Positions 1 through 8,678 of a stretch of 64,000 nt of DNA are shown piece by piece. The notes under the pieces were generated by a model. That model was not told where the DNA came from. It saw only the letters and a list, made by a program, of their open reading frames with translations, and ran no database searches. Position numbers and translations under genes: made by a program. The first letter of the stretch is position 1, and every line of letters begins with the position of its first letter. The stretch is from the IMG/VR virus record IMGVR_UViG_3300033148_008025, positions 57,455 to 121,454 of that record; one strand, 5' to 3'. The stretch comes from a virus.

Positions 1-453
1 GGGGAATCATACAGGTCATCAAAAGCCTCTATGGGCCAAAGAGGGAGAGACCTTGCAACACCAATAAGCATCGATGTCGAAAAAAAGTTTCTTCGTCCCG
101 GCGCGGCAGAGACTGGACTTGTTACCACTGGAGCGGCAAAAGCTGCGCAGATGCTTGGGTTGGAGTCATCTGCAAATTTCCTGAAAGACATAGCCAAAGA
201 CATCTTGGAGCCAACGTCATACGCCGAGCAAGCAGCCGCAGAGGCTGCAGGCATCGGAAAGCTCAAGAAAGCACAAAAGAAAGCACGCCGCGGCGCACAG
301 AATGCTGTTGGATGGGGACAACAAGAAGAGTCGATGGCGCTGATCAACAAGTCCCTGAAGCGAACACACAAGATGCTTGAAGTTCTAGAGGGACGTATCG
401 CTGGGACAGGGAAGAACCCAGGCGGAAATGCAAAGACATCGGGAGATAACTAG
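1..453 (+). CDS. C-terminal part of a tail or virion protein (5' truncated by window edge)
   Basis: The frame is open from base 1 and the first ATG (base 31) has no Shine-Dalgarno sequence, so this is most likely the last 150 codons of a gene that begins before the window. The visible part is alanine-, lysine- and glutamine-rich with a helical middle and a short hydrophilic tail ending in GGNAKTSGDN. It lies directly upstream of tail and hub genes, the usual place for the end of a tape-measure or tail-assembly gene, but no family signature is visible. Function is inferred only from position. Confidence 0.6.
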   Translation, partial: GESYRSSKASMGQRGRDLATPISIDVEKKFLRPGAAETGLVTTGAAKAAQMLGLESSANFLKDIAKDILEPTSYAEQAAAEAAGIGKLKKAQKKARRGAQNAVGWGQQEESMALINKSLKRTHKMLEVLEGRIAGTGKNPGGNAKTSGDN

Positions 454-455
454 TA

Positions 456-1370
456 ATGGCTGAAAGCAAAGGATGGGGCGAATTACCGTGGGGAGCTGGG
501 CCGTGGGGTGCTGGCATTTCAGACGGTGTTGCCCCACCAGCAATAGTTGCAGTTGACCCAGAAGAAGGTAGCTCTGGGATCGCATCAAGCACCCATGTTT
601 CCATAGGCGTTTCAGACGAGCAGGAGGTCAACGTCGACACGCTACTCCTATCCGTTGGCGGAATAACCTATGTTCGAAACGGTGTTGCCATCAACGGAGC
701 AACCATAACCGCTGCGCCAAATGAGCAGAACGGGTTCACGGCACAAGTCGACCTTCCAATAGACCTGGAGGTTGGAATTTTTCACGATGTAAACGCCATG
801 GTTGTAAACATCAGCGGCATTCGAACCATCAAGCAGTACACCTTCCAAGTCGGAGTTCAGCCGAGACTGCTTCAAGTGAAAAACCCTGCGAAAGGAATTT
901 TAATCGCGTTTTTCAATCAGGCAATGAAGCACAACGCTGACTTCCTGTCAGCTGCAAACTGGAAAGTAGATCCGGTCTCCGATGGTGCAATTCCCCTGTC
1001 CATCACAGAGGTGATTGCAAATTCAACCCAGCCAGACCAGGCAATTCTTCGATACGAAGGGGGGGGGTCAACATATAAGCTGACAACGTTCAAGCTTGTC
1101 AGCGCAAGCGGGCAACAGATCGAGCCAGGCTACGAATCGGCGCTTTTCGACATCTTATTCAAGCAGGACGAGAAGCCAAAAATCAGACTCTTTGACACCA
1201 TTTTTGGCGTAGTCGGGGTTTCACAGGGAGTGATATCCCGGAGGACGATGGATGACCATGTCGCCGGACGAGCAATTGCAACGGGAATGGATGAACAGTT
1301 TAGGCTCAGAATGCAAACCTTTGATGGGGCGCAGGGTCGAACCGGAAAACCGGGGACAAGGAGAACATAG
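456..1370 (+). CDS. Predicted tail structural protein, 304 aa
   Basis: Starts 3 bp after the preceding gene. The N-terminus is a low-complexity Gly/Trp/Pro stretch (GWGELPWGAGPWGAG), followed by a beta-rich body that looks like one or more Ig-like or adhesin-like domains (residues about 30-150, alternating V/I/T strands). A run of nine G bases at 1059-1067 encodes Gly-Gly-Gly. Its stop codon overlaps the GTG start of the next gene by one base, so the two are probably translationally coupled. It precedes the hub gene, which supports a tail or baseplate role. No named family was recognised. Confidence 0.7.
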   Translation: MAESKGWGELPWGAGPWGAGISDGVAPPAIVAVDPEEGSSGIASSTHVSIGVSDEQEVNVDTLLLSVGGITYVRNGVAINGATITAAPNEQNGFTAQVDLPIDLEVGIFHDVNAMVVNISGIRTIKQYTFQVGVQPRLLQVKNPAKGILIAFFNQAMKHNADFLSAANWKVDPVSDGAIPLSITEVIANSTQPDQAILRYEGGGSTYKLTTFKLVSASGQQIEPGYESALFDILFKQDEKPKIRLFDTIFGVVGVSQGVISRRTMDDHVAGRAIATGMDEQFRLRMQTFDGAQGRTGKPGTRRT

Positions 1371-2494
1371 TGGCCGCTCAACCAAAAGCTACTCGCAAGG
1401 AAACCCAGTCTGATCTAATCAACGACGTTAACGGCCTTGGCGGGGAGGAGATTGTTACATACAACCTCTTTCTCACAGATGCGTTTGGCGGCGGAGCGGG
1501 GCTATTGGATGTGCAAGGTCACGTATTCCAGAACGAAGGCTCGGGTGTTCCAGAAACAATAGATGGACACTCGAACGATGACTCCTATCGCAGGTCAAGG
1601 CGACTCCTCCACCGATCCACCTATAGCGATGTTGACTCTGCGGCAATTGCTCATATTCGCGAGAACTCCCTGGCCAGGCAGATTGATGAAAAGAAAGATC
1701 AGCCCGGTGTTATTCGGCTCATCAGGAGACTCAAGTCTGACGAGCTCAACGAAGCTGCCAAACAGCCAGGCCCAGTTGTTCCATGGGTAAACCTCATTCC
1801 GCCCAATACCAAATTTCTACTGGAAACCGTCCAGGAAAGCCGACAGGAGAAGGTCCAGATTATCGATACATTTGGTGAATGGGTTGCTTTCTTTTTTGGA
1901 AGAAGACCAGAGGTCTACAACTACTCTGGCACACTCATTAACTCAAGCAACCACGACTGGAAAAATGAGTTTCAATTCAACTACGACCACTTCCTTCGTG
2001 GCAGCCAGGCAGTAAAGCATCGAGCAACGATGATCCTCCAATATGACGATGTCATGGTTGAGGGATACATGCTCAATTCGAGTATTCAGATGTCTGGCGT
2101 AACCGACAAATCGGTTCCGTTTACATTTAGCCTGCTCGTGATCAATCGTTCGCAGATGAACCCACGACGACAAATGGGACTCCGCTTTCTTCGCAGTGGA
2201 CCTTCCATCGGAGAGGGGCAGTTCTACAACGATCTACAGGGTGCACTAGATCTGACAGAAAGGGACACAGATGACATGCAAACCTTCCTGCTGATGAGGG
2301 AGTATTTCTCAGGTAACTACATCCCAGCTGCCGGCAAGTTTATCCATCGAGCGAAAAACAACAACATAGAATCTGAAACGTCTGTCCAGCCTGGACAGAA
2401 AGGTGGAAGTAAGAATCCAAAGCCAGTTCCTGCAAGTTTTAGCGCTAAGACCTCTGGGTCAATCCTTGAGCGCGGTGTTACCCTGCTGGAATAA
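1370..2494 (+). CDS. Baseplate/tail-tube-end structural protein, 374 aa
   Basis: GTG start overlapping the previous TAG by one base and preceded by AAGGAG. The central region (residues about 135-260) contains a conserved-looking block with ETVQESRQEKVQIIDTF, GEWVAFFFGRRPEVY and NEFQFNYDHFLRGSQA, the style of proteins that join tail tube and baseplate in large myoviruses. It lies immediately before the hub gene and is probably co-translated with it. The N-terminal part and the Lys/Gly/Pro-rich C-terminus (residues about 335-374) look flexible. The class (tail/baseplate) is fairly sure; the exact T4 equivalent is not. Confidence 0.7.
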   Translation: MAAQPKATRKETQSDLINDVNGLGGEEIVTYNLFLTDAFGGGAGLLDVQGHVFQNEGSGVPETIDGHSNDDSYRRSRRLLHRSTYSDVDSAAIAHIRENSLARQIDEKKDQPGVIRLIRRLKSDELNEAAKQPGPVVPWVNLIPPNTKFLLETVQESRQEKVQIIDTFGEWVAFFFGRRPEVYNYSGTLINSSNHDWKNEFQFNYDHFLRGSQAVKHRATMILQYDDVMVEGYMLNSSIQMSGVTDKSVPFTFSLLVINRSQMNPRRQMGLRFLRSGPSIGEGQFYNDLQGALDLTERDTDDMQTFLLMREYFSGNYIPAAGKFIHRAKNNNIESETSVQPGQKGGSKNPKPVPASFSAKTSGSILERGVTLLE

Positions 2495-2496
2495 AC

Positions 2497-5415
2497 ATGT
2501 CTCGCCAAGGAACAGGTTCTAGAGTTGAGCTCCGTATGTACATGGAGGGGATTCTTGTCGAGAACGGACTAGCAAACGTTAGCGTTAGTGGCGACATCGG
2601 AATGCCAGCATCAGCTCAGCTCGAGCTGGTTCCAACCAACACGATAAAACACATCCTTCCAGGAACATGGATTCATGTTTTTGTGACAGATCCGTGGGAG
2701 GTTAATCCAACAGGCAATCTCGATGACTTCAAGTTGCTGTTCGAAGGTGTTGTCTCGGCTAAGGGATTCACGAAAACCGACGATGGTAGAAACTTCACAG
2801 TGCAATGCATCGCACCAGAAGTATTCTGGACCGAAGCTCGTCAGTTCTGGGTAAACCTTGCGGCTGGAAGCAGTCTCGTTGACCAAATCGTAGTGCAAAC
2901 GTCGGGAGGCAGTGGTCGCTTCGGAATGATTGGGGGGAACGCCAAGTTTGGCTACATGCAAAGCAAGCTCAAAAAAATCGAGGATGGAAGCGAGGAGCGC
3001 TTCATGGACACACTCGTGTCAGTTCTCGATGATATCGGAGGAGTCAACCCGTATTACACCAACGCAAAAAACAGAATAAGACTTACCGATCGTATTGTTA
3101 GGGGGGCCGCAGGAAAGACCGAGGAGCTGTTTCAAATATCGCTCTTCACCGACTTCCTAGAAGGCCTCGCTTCTCGAACTTCCGATCAGTCAAGCTTGCT
3201 CGAAGTGATCAACTCTCTGCTTGGTGCAATTCTCCATGAATGGGTTTCTGTTCCTGCCCCGCCATACATCAAATCTCAAGTCTTTGACCGGGACACGTTC
3301 GGAAATATCAAGCGTGGTAAAAGCACCGTAAGGAAAAATACGGGAGACGGAAAAAGAAAGAAGAAGGTCGACATCTACGACTTCAAGACTGCCCAGGACG
3401 ACATTATCGCGAGCATCATATTCAAGCCTCACATCTACACGCTATCCCCACCTACGTGCAACATCCTCTACCCCAACATGTATGATCAGATGTCATACAG
3501 CCACAACCACATGAATGAAACAACGAGGCTTCAGATGCAGCCGCAGTTGTTTTCCAGTGCTTTCAGGAAGATCTCGAAACACCTGAGGATCATGCGTCCG
3601 ACCGAACTGGAAATCTTCACCGGTCTCACTCGAGACAAGAAGGCTGGGACTAGAGGGAAACGGACACCTGATGCCAAGTACGCAGACGGAGCTGGCCAAG
3701 CTCCCGTGTTTCACGACTATGACTGGGCAACAAACGAGGAGCGAATCCGTGGAATCAAATACAACTTCATAAATCTCGCTCCGGCCCCGGGCACCCTGAC
3801 GATGACAAGTCAGGGAAAACGACAACCATCCGGAACAAGAAAAGGTGGTGCACCGAAGTACTTGCAGAACGTGGCAAGCTACGAGTACTACAAGTCAAAG
3901 TTTTCGGCCAGAGGCGCAACAGTGTCCGGCCCCTTGAACATTCGCCCCGTACCAGGGTTTTCAATCCTATTACTGGATGATTCCGCATCCCAGCAGAACA
4001 TCGTTGCATATCTTAGCGGGATTACTCATTCCATTAGCGCCGACGGGATGGCAACAACCCAGTACAGCATCAGCCTTCCAAGGCTGACCGACGAGGTGGA
4101 CTACAATCGCCCTAAGTTCAAGAAAAGCGCGACAGGTGAAAACGAAATCGATTTTGACCTATTCAGAGACGAGGAAGGCAGGTACGACTTTGCGAAGCTG
4201 TTTGACGGCGTCAATGAGCCGCCGATTCCTGAGTGGTTTGACGACGACTACAAAAACCTCCTCGACCTAGACGTGAGATATCGAGAGTGGTTTGGAACCA
4301 ATGTCGGGGTAACGCAGAACCTCTTATTTGTAGATCCGGAGCAGACGGAAAAGAATGCAATCGCAAATCAGGAGGCTGCAAGAGCAGTATACCTGGAGGA
4401 GAACGGCGTTGAGCCGGAACCAGGAGAGATACCCGACTATCCAAAATCCCTAAAAGACGACATTGTTCAATCAAACAACACGATCGGATTGAATGAGGCA
4501 GTTTTGGAACTAAACGAAAGATACACAAAGGCTCGCGGCAACGGCAGGGAGAAGGAAGAAGCTGGGGTACGAACGGCGAGAGCATTCACGAAAATCGACG
4601 AAGCGTTCAGATTCATCGGAGCTTCTCCGTTCGAATTGTCGGACCAAGCGATAGGCGAAAAGAGCAAGTCCGATCAAACCACCTTTGTGAAAAACCCGGC
4701 GTCGGAGAGGGTTATCAACTACAAGACGATGAGGCTAGACAGGTTCGTCGGAGACACTTCCCCAGGGTCTGGATATTCAGGTGTCCCAGAGGGAGAGTCC
4801 AAGGAAACAAACGATTCAAGCGGGAGCGGGGTTTCCGAGCGCATGTCTGGTGCTTTTTCAAAATTCGATACGATCGTGCACACCGGCGATAAGGCACTCA
4901 AGACAAAGGAGAGGGCTGATGCTGTAAAAGCAGAGAGTGCACCTTCATCAAGTCCGCGATATGACGGACGCCCCAGAATGTACGATTTTGAATTTCGTAT
5001 ATGGCAGGACTCAATCAAGGCTGCACAGGCAGCGGGGTTCACCATCGACGGTGAGAAGATTGCCGATTCTGCTGCCGTCGCAGACCACTATGTCAATGGA
5101 AGTAGTGGGACAATACGAGGTGCGACTGCCGAAGAGAAAGCTGCTGCTCGCGAGAGCAGGGTTGCAACAAACGCACAGAGGACTGCAGAGGAAAGCGATC
5201 GCATGTCCAAGGGGCGTCATCCTGTTCGACGAGTTCGTTCTAGGTGCCCAAACATGCCCCCCGCAAACCAGGCTCCCACCGGAGCCGGACTAGAGGAAGA
5301 GCTTGTCCTCCCGCTTCCTCAGCCGCTATCGGAAAAGCAGGTTATTAACATCAGAAGGTCTATCATCGACGCTTATCGAGACGAATTGGAGAGAACTCGT
5401 GGATTCACAGGATAG
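2497..5415 (+). CDS. Baseplate hub-like protein (gp27/gpD-like) with long C-terminal extension, 972 aa
   Basis: The N-terminal third (residues about 1-140) has the pattern of a gp27/gpD hub beta-barrel: a short polar start, VSVSGDIGMPASAQLEL, then FEGVVSAKGFTKTDDGRNFTVQC. A further barrel-like section appears around residues 480-550 (GPLNIRPVPGFSILLLDD, ITHSISADGMATTQYSISL). From about residue 550 the chain is charged and low-complexity, with Ser/Gly-rich segments at about 765-850. At 972 residues it is far longer than T4 gp27 (about 390), so the extension is unusual. In phages of this type the hub forms the ring that carries the spike. The 3' end overlaps the probable start of the sigma-factor gene by 17 bp. 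Confidence 0.7.
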   Translation: MSRQGTGSRVELRMYMEGILVENGLANVSVSGDIGMPASAQLELVPTNTIKHILPGTWIHVFVTDPWEVNPTGNLDDFKLLFEGVVSAKGFTKTDDGRNFTVQCIAPEVFWTEARQFWVNLAAGSSLVDQIVVQTSGGSGRFGMIGGNAKFGYMQSKLKKIEDGSEERFMDTLVSVLDDIGGVNPYYTNAKNRIRLTDRIVRGAAGKTEELFQISLFTDFLEGLASRTSDQSSLLEVINSLLGAILHEWVSVPAPPYIKSQVFDRDTFGNIKRGKSTVRKNTGDGKRKKKVDIYDFKTAQDDIIASIIFKPHIYTLSPPTCNILYPNMYDQMSYSHNHMNETTRLQMQPQLFSSAFRKISKHLRIMRPTELEIFTGLTRDKKAGTRGKRTPDAKYADGAGQAPVFHDYDWATNEERIRGIKYNFINLAPAPGTLTMTSQGKRQPSGTRKGGAPKYLQNVASYEYYKSKFSARGATVSGPLNIRPVPGFSILLLDDSASQQNIVAYLSGITHSISADGMATTQYSISLPRLTDEVDYNRPKFKKSATGENEIDFDLFRDEEGRYDFAKLFDGVNEPPIPEWFDDDYKNLLDLDVRYREWFGTNVGVTQNLLFVDPEQTEKNAIANQEAARAVYLEENGVEPEPGEIPDYPKSLKDDIVQSNNTIGLNEAVLELNERYTKARGNGREKEEAGVRTARAFTKIDEAFRFIGASPFELSDQAIGEKSKSDQTTFVKNPASERVINYKTMRLDRFVGDTSPGSGYSGVPEGESKETNDSSGSGVSERMSGAFSKFDTIVHTGDKALKTKERADAVKAESAPSSSPRYDGRPRMYDFEFRIWQDSIKAAQAAGFTIDGEKIADSAAVADHYVNGSSGTIRGATAEEKAAARESRVATNAQRTAEESDRMSKGRHPVRRVRSRCPNMPPANQAPTGAGLEEELVLPLPQPLSEKQVINIRRSIIDAYRDELERTRGFTG

Positions 5416-6232
5416 GCAGATTGGACTTGAAATAGAGGCTGAGCTGGAGGAGTGGCTTGACAAGGAAGCTGCTGCTCGAGGTATTGACCGAGAAGCTCTG
5501 CAGCAATCAGAGCTGGAGGCGTGGGAGCGTTGGAGTAAGGACCCCAACCAGCAAGACTTTGAGACGCTGTACCAGAGTCACCAGCCACTGTTCGAGACAA
5601 TAGGTGCTCGATACATGAAAAGCAGCAACCTTCCCACAGCTGCAATCAGATCTAGGATGACGCAGAACTACGTGAAGGCCCTCGAGGGATACGACCCAAC
5701 AAGAGGGGCGAAGCTATCGACGCATGTCATGAACACACTTCCGCATCACATTCCAAGATACATACAGAAGTATACAAACATTGGAAGAATTCCTGATGAC
5801 ATGGGTGGGATGATCGGACTACTCGAGGAGCGGAATGCTGCACTATCAGACCGCCTTGGACGATTGCCGACAAACGACGAGCTCGCTGATGACATGCTAA
5901 TGTCTGCGCGGGACTATTCCGATCAAAGGAAAAAACTCATAACACCAAAAAAGGTGGGGACGCTGAGAAGGTCTTTGCGGCTAGACTTTGTCGCAGAAGA
6001 GGCTGGCGGCGTTGCCCCAACGCATGGTGTCTCGAAGCTTGAGCAGCATGCAGTTTATTTGCATGGCTCATTGAATTCCGAGCAAAAACTAATTCTCGAA
6101 CATACCTACGAAGGGTTTGATAAGCCGATCATCCAGGACGTTGAACGACTGTCCAGGACGGTAAAGATGTCTCCTCAAAAGGTTCGTGCGATCAAGAAGC
6201 AAATCTGGAAAAAGATGGAACGGTACATGTAA
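5399..6232 (+). CDS. Sigma-70-family RNA polymerase sigma factor, phage-encoded, 277 aa
   Basis: Recognised from ordered sigma-70 regions. Residues about 53-138 resemble region 2, with DFETLYQSHQPLF, then ALEGYDPTRGAKLSTHVMNT and RYIQKYTNIGRIPDDM (the usual FDPxRGxKFSTYA and xRxP pattern). Residues about 143-168 match the region 3 start (LGRLPTNDELADDM). Residues about 223-277 resemble the region 4 helix-turn-helix (LNSEQKLILEHTYEG ... MSPQKVRAIKKQIWKKM). Start choice: GTG at 5399 has GGAGAG five bases upstream and overlaps the hub stop by 17 bp; an in-frame TTG at 5303 would overlap by 113 bp without a good ribosome site. The protein would direct promoter recognition; the natural partner is the fused polymerase at 30125-36346. 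Region 1.1 is absent. It sits between hub and baseplate genes, an unusual place for a regulator. Confidence 0.85.
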   Translation: MDSQDRQIGLEIEAELEEWLDKEAAARGIDREALQQSELEAWERWSKDPNQQDFETLYQSHQPLFETIGARYMKSSNLPTAAIRSRMTQNYVKALEGYDPTRGAKLSTHVMNTLPHHIPRYIQKYTNIGRIPDDMGGMIGLLEERNAALSDRLGRLPTNDELADDMLMSARDYSDQRKKLITPKKVGTLRRSLRLDFVAEEAGGVAPTHGVSKLEQHAVYLHGSLNSEQKLILEHTYEGFDKPIIQDVERLSRTVKMSPQKVRAIKKQIWKKMERYM

Positions 6233-6234
6233 CG

Positions 6235-8232
6235 ATGGCTGGCTCAGACGAAATAAAAGAAGCGATTGCCTGTCTCTCAAATGTCTATCCGCAGTATGTG
6301 TCAAAAACACTTGCAGATCTTACGGACCAAATTGAATCAGTAGTCCAGTCCTACACCGACCCTATGGCTGCGATCGATGATCTGAGCGTTGACTCTCTTG
6401 TTGAGAGCGTTGCCGAGTCGGCCAGCGCAGACACCTTTGGAAACCTTGAGGAGATTGCCACTGGACTACTTTCTCAATATGTAAAGAGAGATGCGTCTTC
6501 GTTTTCCGAATCTCTTCCGAAAGAGTTTTCGAACGTGACAAAAAAGGTTCAAGACATCAGGAACATGTCAGGCAGGGTGATTCAGACCGCATCTCAGATG
6601 TTGTCACTATTCCCAGACATGCCATACGTTGCTGCTCAGAAAATGTGTGAATCAATGATTCGCGTCATCGATATGAAGGTTTGCAACCTGCGGTGCCTGC
6701 GAAAGCATATCGTTCAGCTGACCAATTGCGTTTTAGTACTAGTGAATCACGTAGATGACTACCACGAGCAAACTCTGTACGAAATCACGCTTGCCTCAGA
6801 GGCCATCGACGAAGTGGAGACTGAGCTTGTAAAAAGCCAGAGACTGGACATCGACAACAACATCACCTTCGACTCACAAGCATTCGAGCGTGCTCGACAG
6901 GCTATGCTCAACGCCGTCTCCCACCTGACGCCAGAGCAAGATGGTGACAACATCCTCGCCGAGGCCGACCTGATGACTCCAGGCGGAATACAGACAACGC
7001 AGATCACAAAGTCCAACAGATCCCTCGTGACCATGGCGATCCCACAGCTTGTTAAGCTCATAGAAGTTGAATCCGCAGCAGTCAATTCTCAGATTTCGGT
7101 CATCAACTATCACGCCAATGCCCTCACAGCCGTGATCAACCAGTTTCGCATCGCAGGAAAAAGCAGTCGCGTTCAGACGATGCGAGCAAGGGCAATTACG
7201 GATATCAGAAACAAGGTTGCAAGGCTCGGATCGAGGATCGATGTTGCACTCACGAGAGGGTCGACCAGGACACTGGCGGAAGAAATGCTGTCATGGGCCT
7301 CCGGCGCCAAGACAATTGTAGCCGCAATGGATAGGGTGAAAACTCTTACCCTACAGGAAGGATCGATTGAGGGGATTGACAAGGCGTACGAACTCCAGGT
7401 GGCCCTAGAGAAGCTTCTCAACGGACTTATCTCAATCAGCGGAATAAGCTACCCCACTGCAGAGAACGGGATAGAGGACTCAACGGAGATCACTCACAGG
7501 GTTACAGCGCTTGCAAAAGGTGCCTTCAGGATTCTTGGAGATTTGGAAAACAACACAACAAGCGAAAACAGAATAGCCACCTTCCACTTGCTATCTCTCC
7601 AGACTGCCACGCTCCAGGTCAACACGATTGACGACTCGATCACTGTTGCGCTCGAGCAGCGAGCTCTCTGTGAGGAATTCGCCGCAATCAACCTGCAGGT
7701 TCGAGAACGATACGACGAACTGCTCGGGTCCATGCGACAGTTGGGCCTGGATAGAGCCGTAGACCTTCTCAGTGTTGGAAAGTTTGATGACTTCCTTTCG
7801 AGCGATCTCGATGACCTGTCGTACCTCGGTGTTGGCATTTCCTGTCTTACGCATGCGCTTGGAGCCGTCGACGACACGCAAACCCGCGGAGAACTGATTT
7901 CGATTAGAGATGAGATGATTTCCAGGCAAACAAACCAAGAGGTTGCTGCTGCCGACTCCGTAGATCAGGGGCGGGTCAGGATTTTAACTGATGTTAAATC
8001 CGAAGTTTCATCTATCCAAAAAAACGCAAAAGTCATCGAATCAATCCTCGCACAGCTTACGGGAACAGCCGACAAGCTCAATATCGACATTGACGTAGAT
8101 ATGGGGGGCACCCCAGCCTTCCTGGGCAACCTTGACTATCTGTCCGTTGGAGCAGGAGGCAGGCTCTCAGGCGGGCTTGAGGAGATATCAGAGTATGCTA
8201 ACGCCGGTGTCGTTAGCTGCAAGCCACTGTGA
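6235..8232 (+). CDS. Predicted baseplate-associated virion protein, 665 aa
   Basis: Starts 2 bp after the sigma-factor stop. The whole chain is predicted to be strongly alpha-helical, with long runs of Ser/Ala/Ile/Asp residues compatible with helical bundles or coiled coils and almost no Gly/Pro until the C-terminus (GGTPAFLGNLDYLSVGAGG, about 625-645). There is no catalytic motif or signal peptide. It lies between hub/sigma and gp25/J, which argues for a baseplate or tail role. It might also be an internal protein ejected with the DNA. No named family was recognised. Confidence 0.65.
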   Translation: MAGSDEIKEAIACLSNVYPQYVSKTLADLTDQIESVVQSYTDPMAAIDDLSVDSLVESVAESASADTFGNLEEIATGLLSQYVKRDASSFSESLPKEFSNVTKKVQDIRNMSGRVIQTASQMLSLFPDMPYVAAQKMCESMIRVIDMKVCNLRCLRKHIVQLTNCVLVLVNHVDDYHEQTLYEITLASEAIDEVETELVKSQRLDIDNNITFDSQAFERARQAMLNAVSHLTPEQDGDNILAEADLMTPGGIQTTQITKSNRSLVTMAIPQLVKLIEVESAAVNSQISVINYHANALTAVINQFRIAGKSSRVQTMRARAITDIRNKVARLGSRIDVALTRGSTRTLAEEMLSWASGAKTIVAAMDRVKTLTLQEGSIEGIDKAYELQVALEKLLNGLISISGISYPTAENGIEDSTEITHRVTALAKGAFRILGDLENNTTSENRIATFHLLSLQTATLQVNTIDDSITVALEQRALCEEFAAINLQVRERYDELLGSMRQLGLDRAVDLLSVGKFDDFLSSDLDDLSYLGVGISCLTHALGAVDDTQTRGELISIRDEMISRQTNQEVAAADSVDQGRVRILTDVKSEVSSIQKNAKVIESILAQLTGTADKLNIDIDVDMGGTPAFLGNLDYLSVGAGGRLSGGLEEISEYANAGVVSCKPL

Positions 8233-8250
8233 TAAGGTTTTCCAAGGACA

Positions 8251-8676
8251 ATGGCAGATCTGAAACTTCTTATCACTGACGAGGGTACGGGTCGATTGCG
8301 ACTCGGGATACCAAGTCCGCCAGAGTTTGTCGAAGGTATCGACCTGCTTGCTCAGATAGTAACACTTCGATATCTGAACAACGGTGGGAGGTCTATTTTT
8401 AACCCCGGAATGAATGGTGGCCTCAGGCTTTACATTGGTCAGAATTTTGACCCAGAAGACCCCTCCGAGCTGTTTGCAGATCTGAGGCTGATAACCAGTC
8501 GGATCGAACAATCAATAAAAGAAGAGCAGGTTGGCCTCAACCGGTCACCATCTGAACGGCTTCAGTCTCTAGACTTCCTGGACATCATCCCCGACGACAC
8601 GGAGCCTGAGATCGAAATCATTGTCGCAGTCGTAAACGAAGAACAACAACAGCAGCGAGCAATCGTTCCGGTGTAA
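8251..8676 (+). CDS. gp25-like baseplate wedge protein, 141 aa
   Basis: Small protein of the size expected for T4 gp25 / P2 gpW (about 130 aa), located directly before the baseplate J gene as in most myoviruses. Visible features are an N-terminal strand, the central NPGMNGGLRLYIGQNFDP segment and the helix LFADLRLITSRIEQSIKEEQ, followed by a C-terminal strand with acidic then Gln-rich residues (EIIVAVVNEEQQQQ). gp25-like proteins join wedge components to the sheath-proximal baseplate. AAGGACA lies upstream of the ATG. The next gene follows after 2 bp. Confidence 0.75.
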   Translation: MADLKLLITDEGTGRLRLGIPSPPEFVEGIDLLAQIVTLRYLNNGGRSIFNPGMNGGLRLYIGQNFDPEDPSELFADLRLITSRIEQSIKEEQVGLNRSPSERLQSLDFLDIIPDDTEPEIEIIVAVVNEEQQQQRAIVPV

Positions 8677-8678
8677 CT

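Noticed and set aside
5303-5398. Longer start (TTG) of the sigma factor
   Set aside because: No ribosome site, large overlap with the hub gene, and the added residues do not resemble any sigma region. GTG 5399 has GGAGAG at proper spacing.
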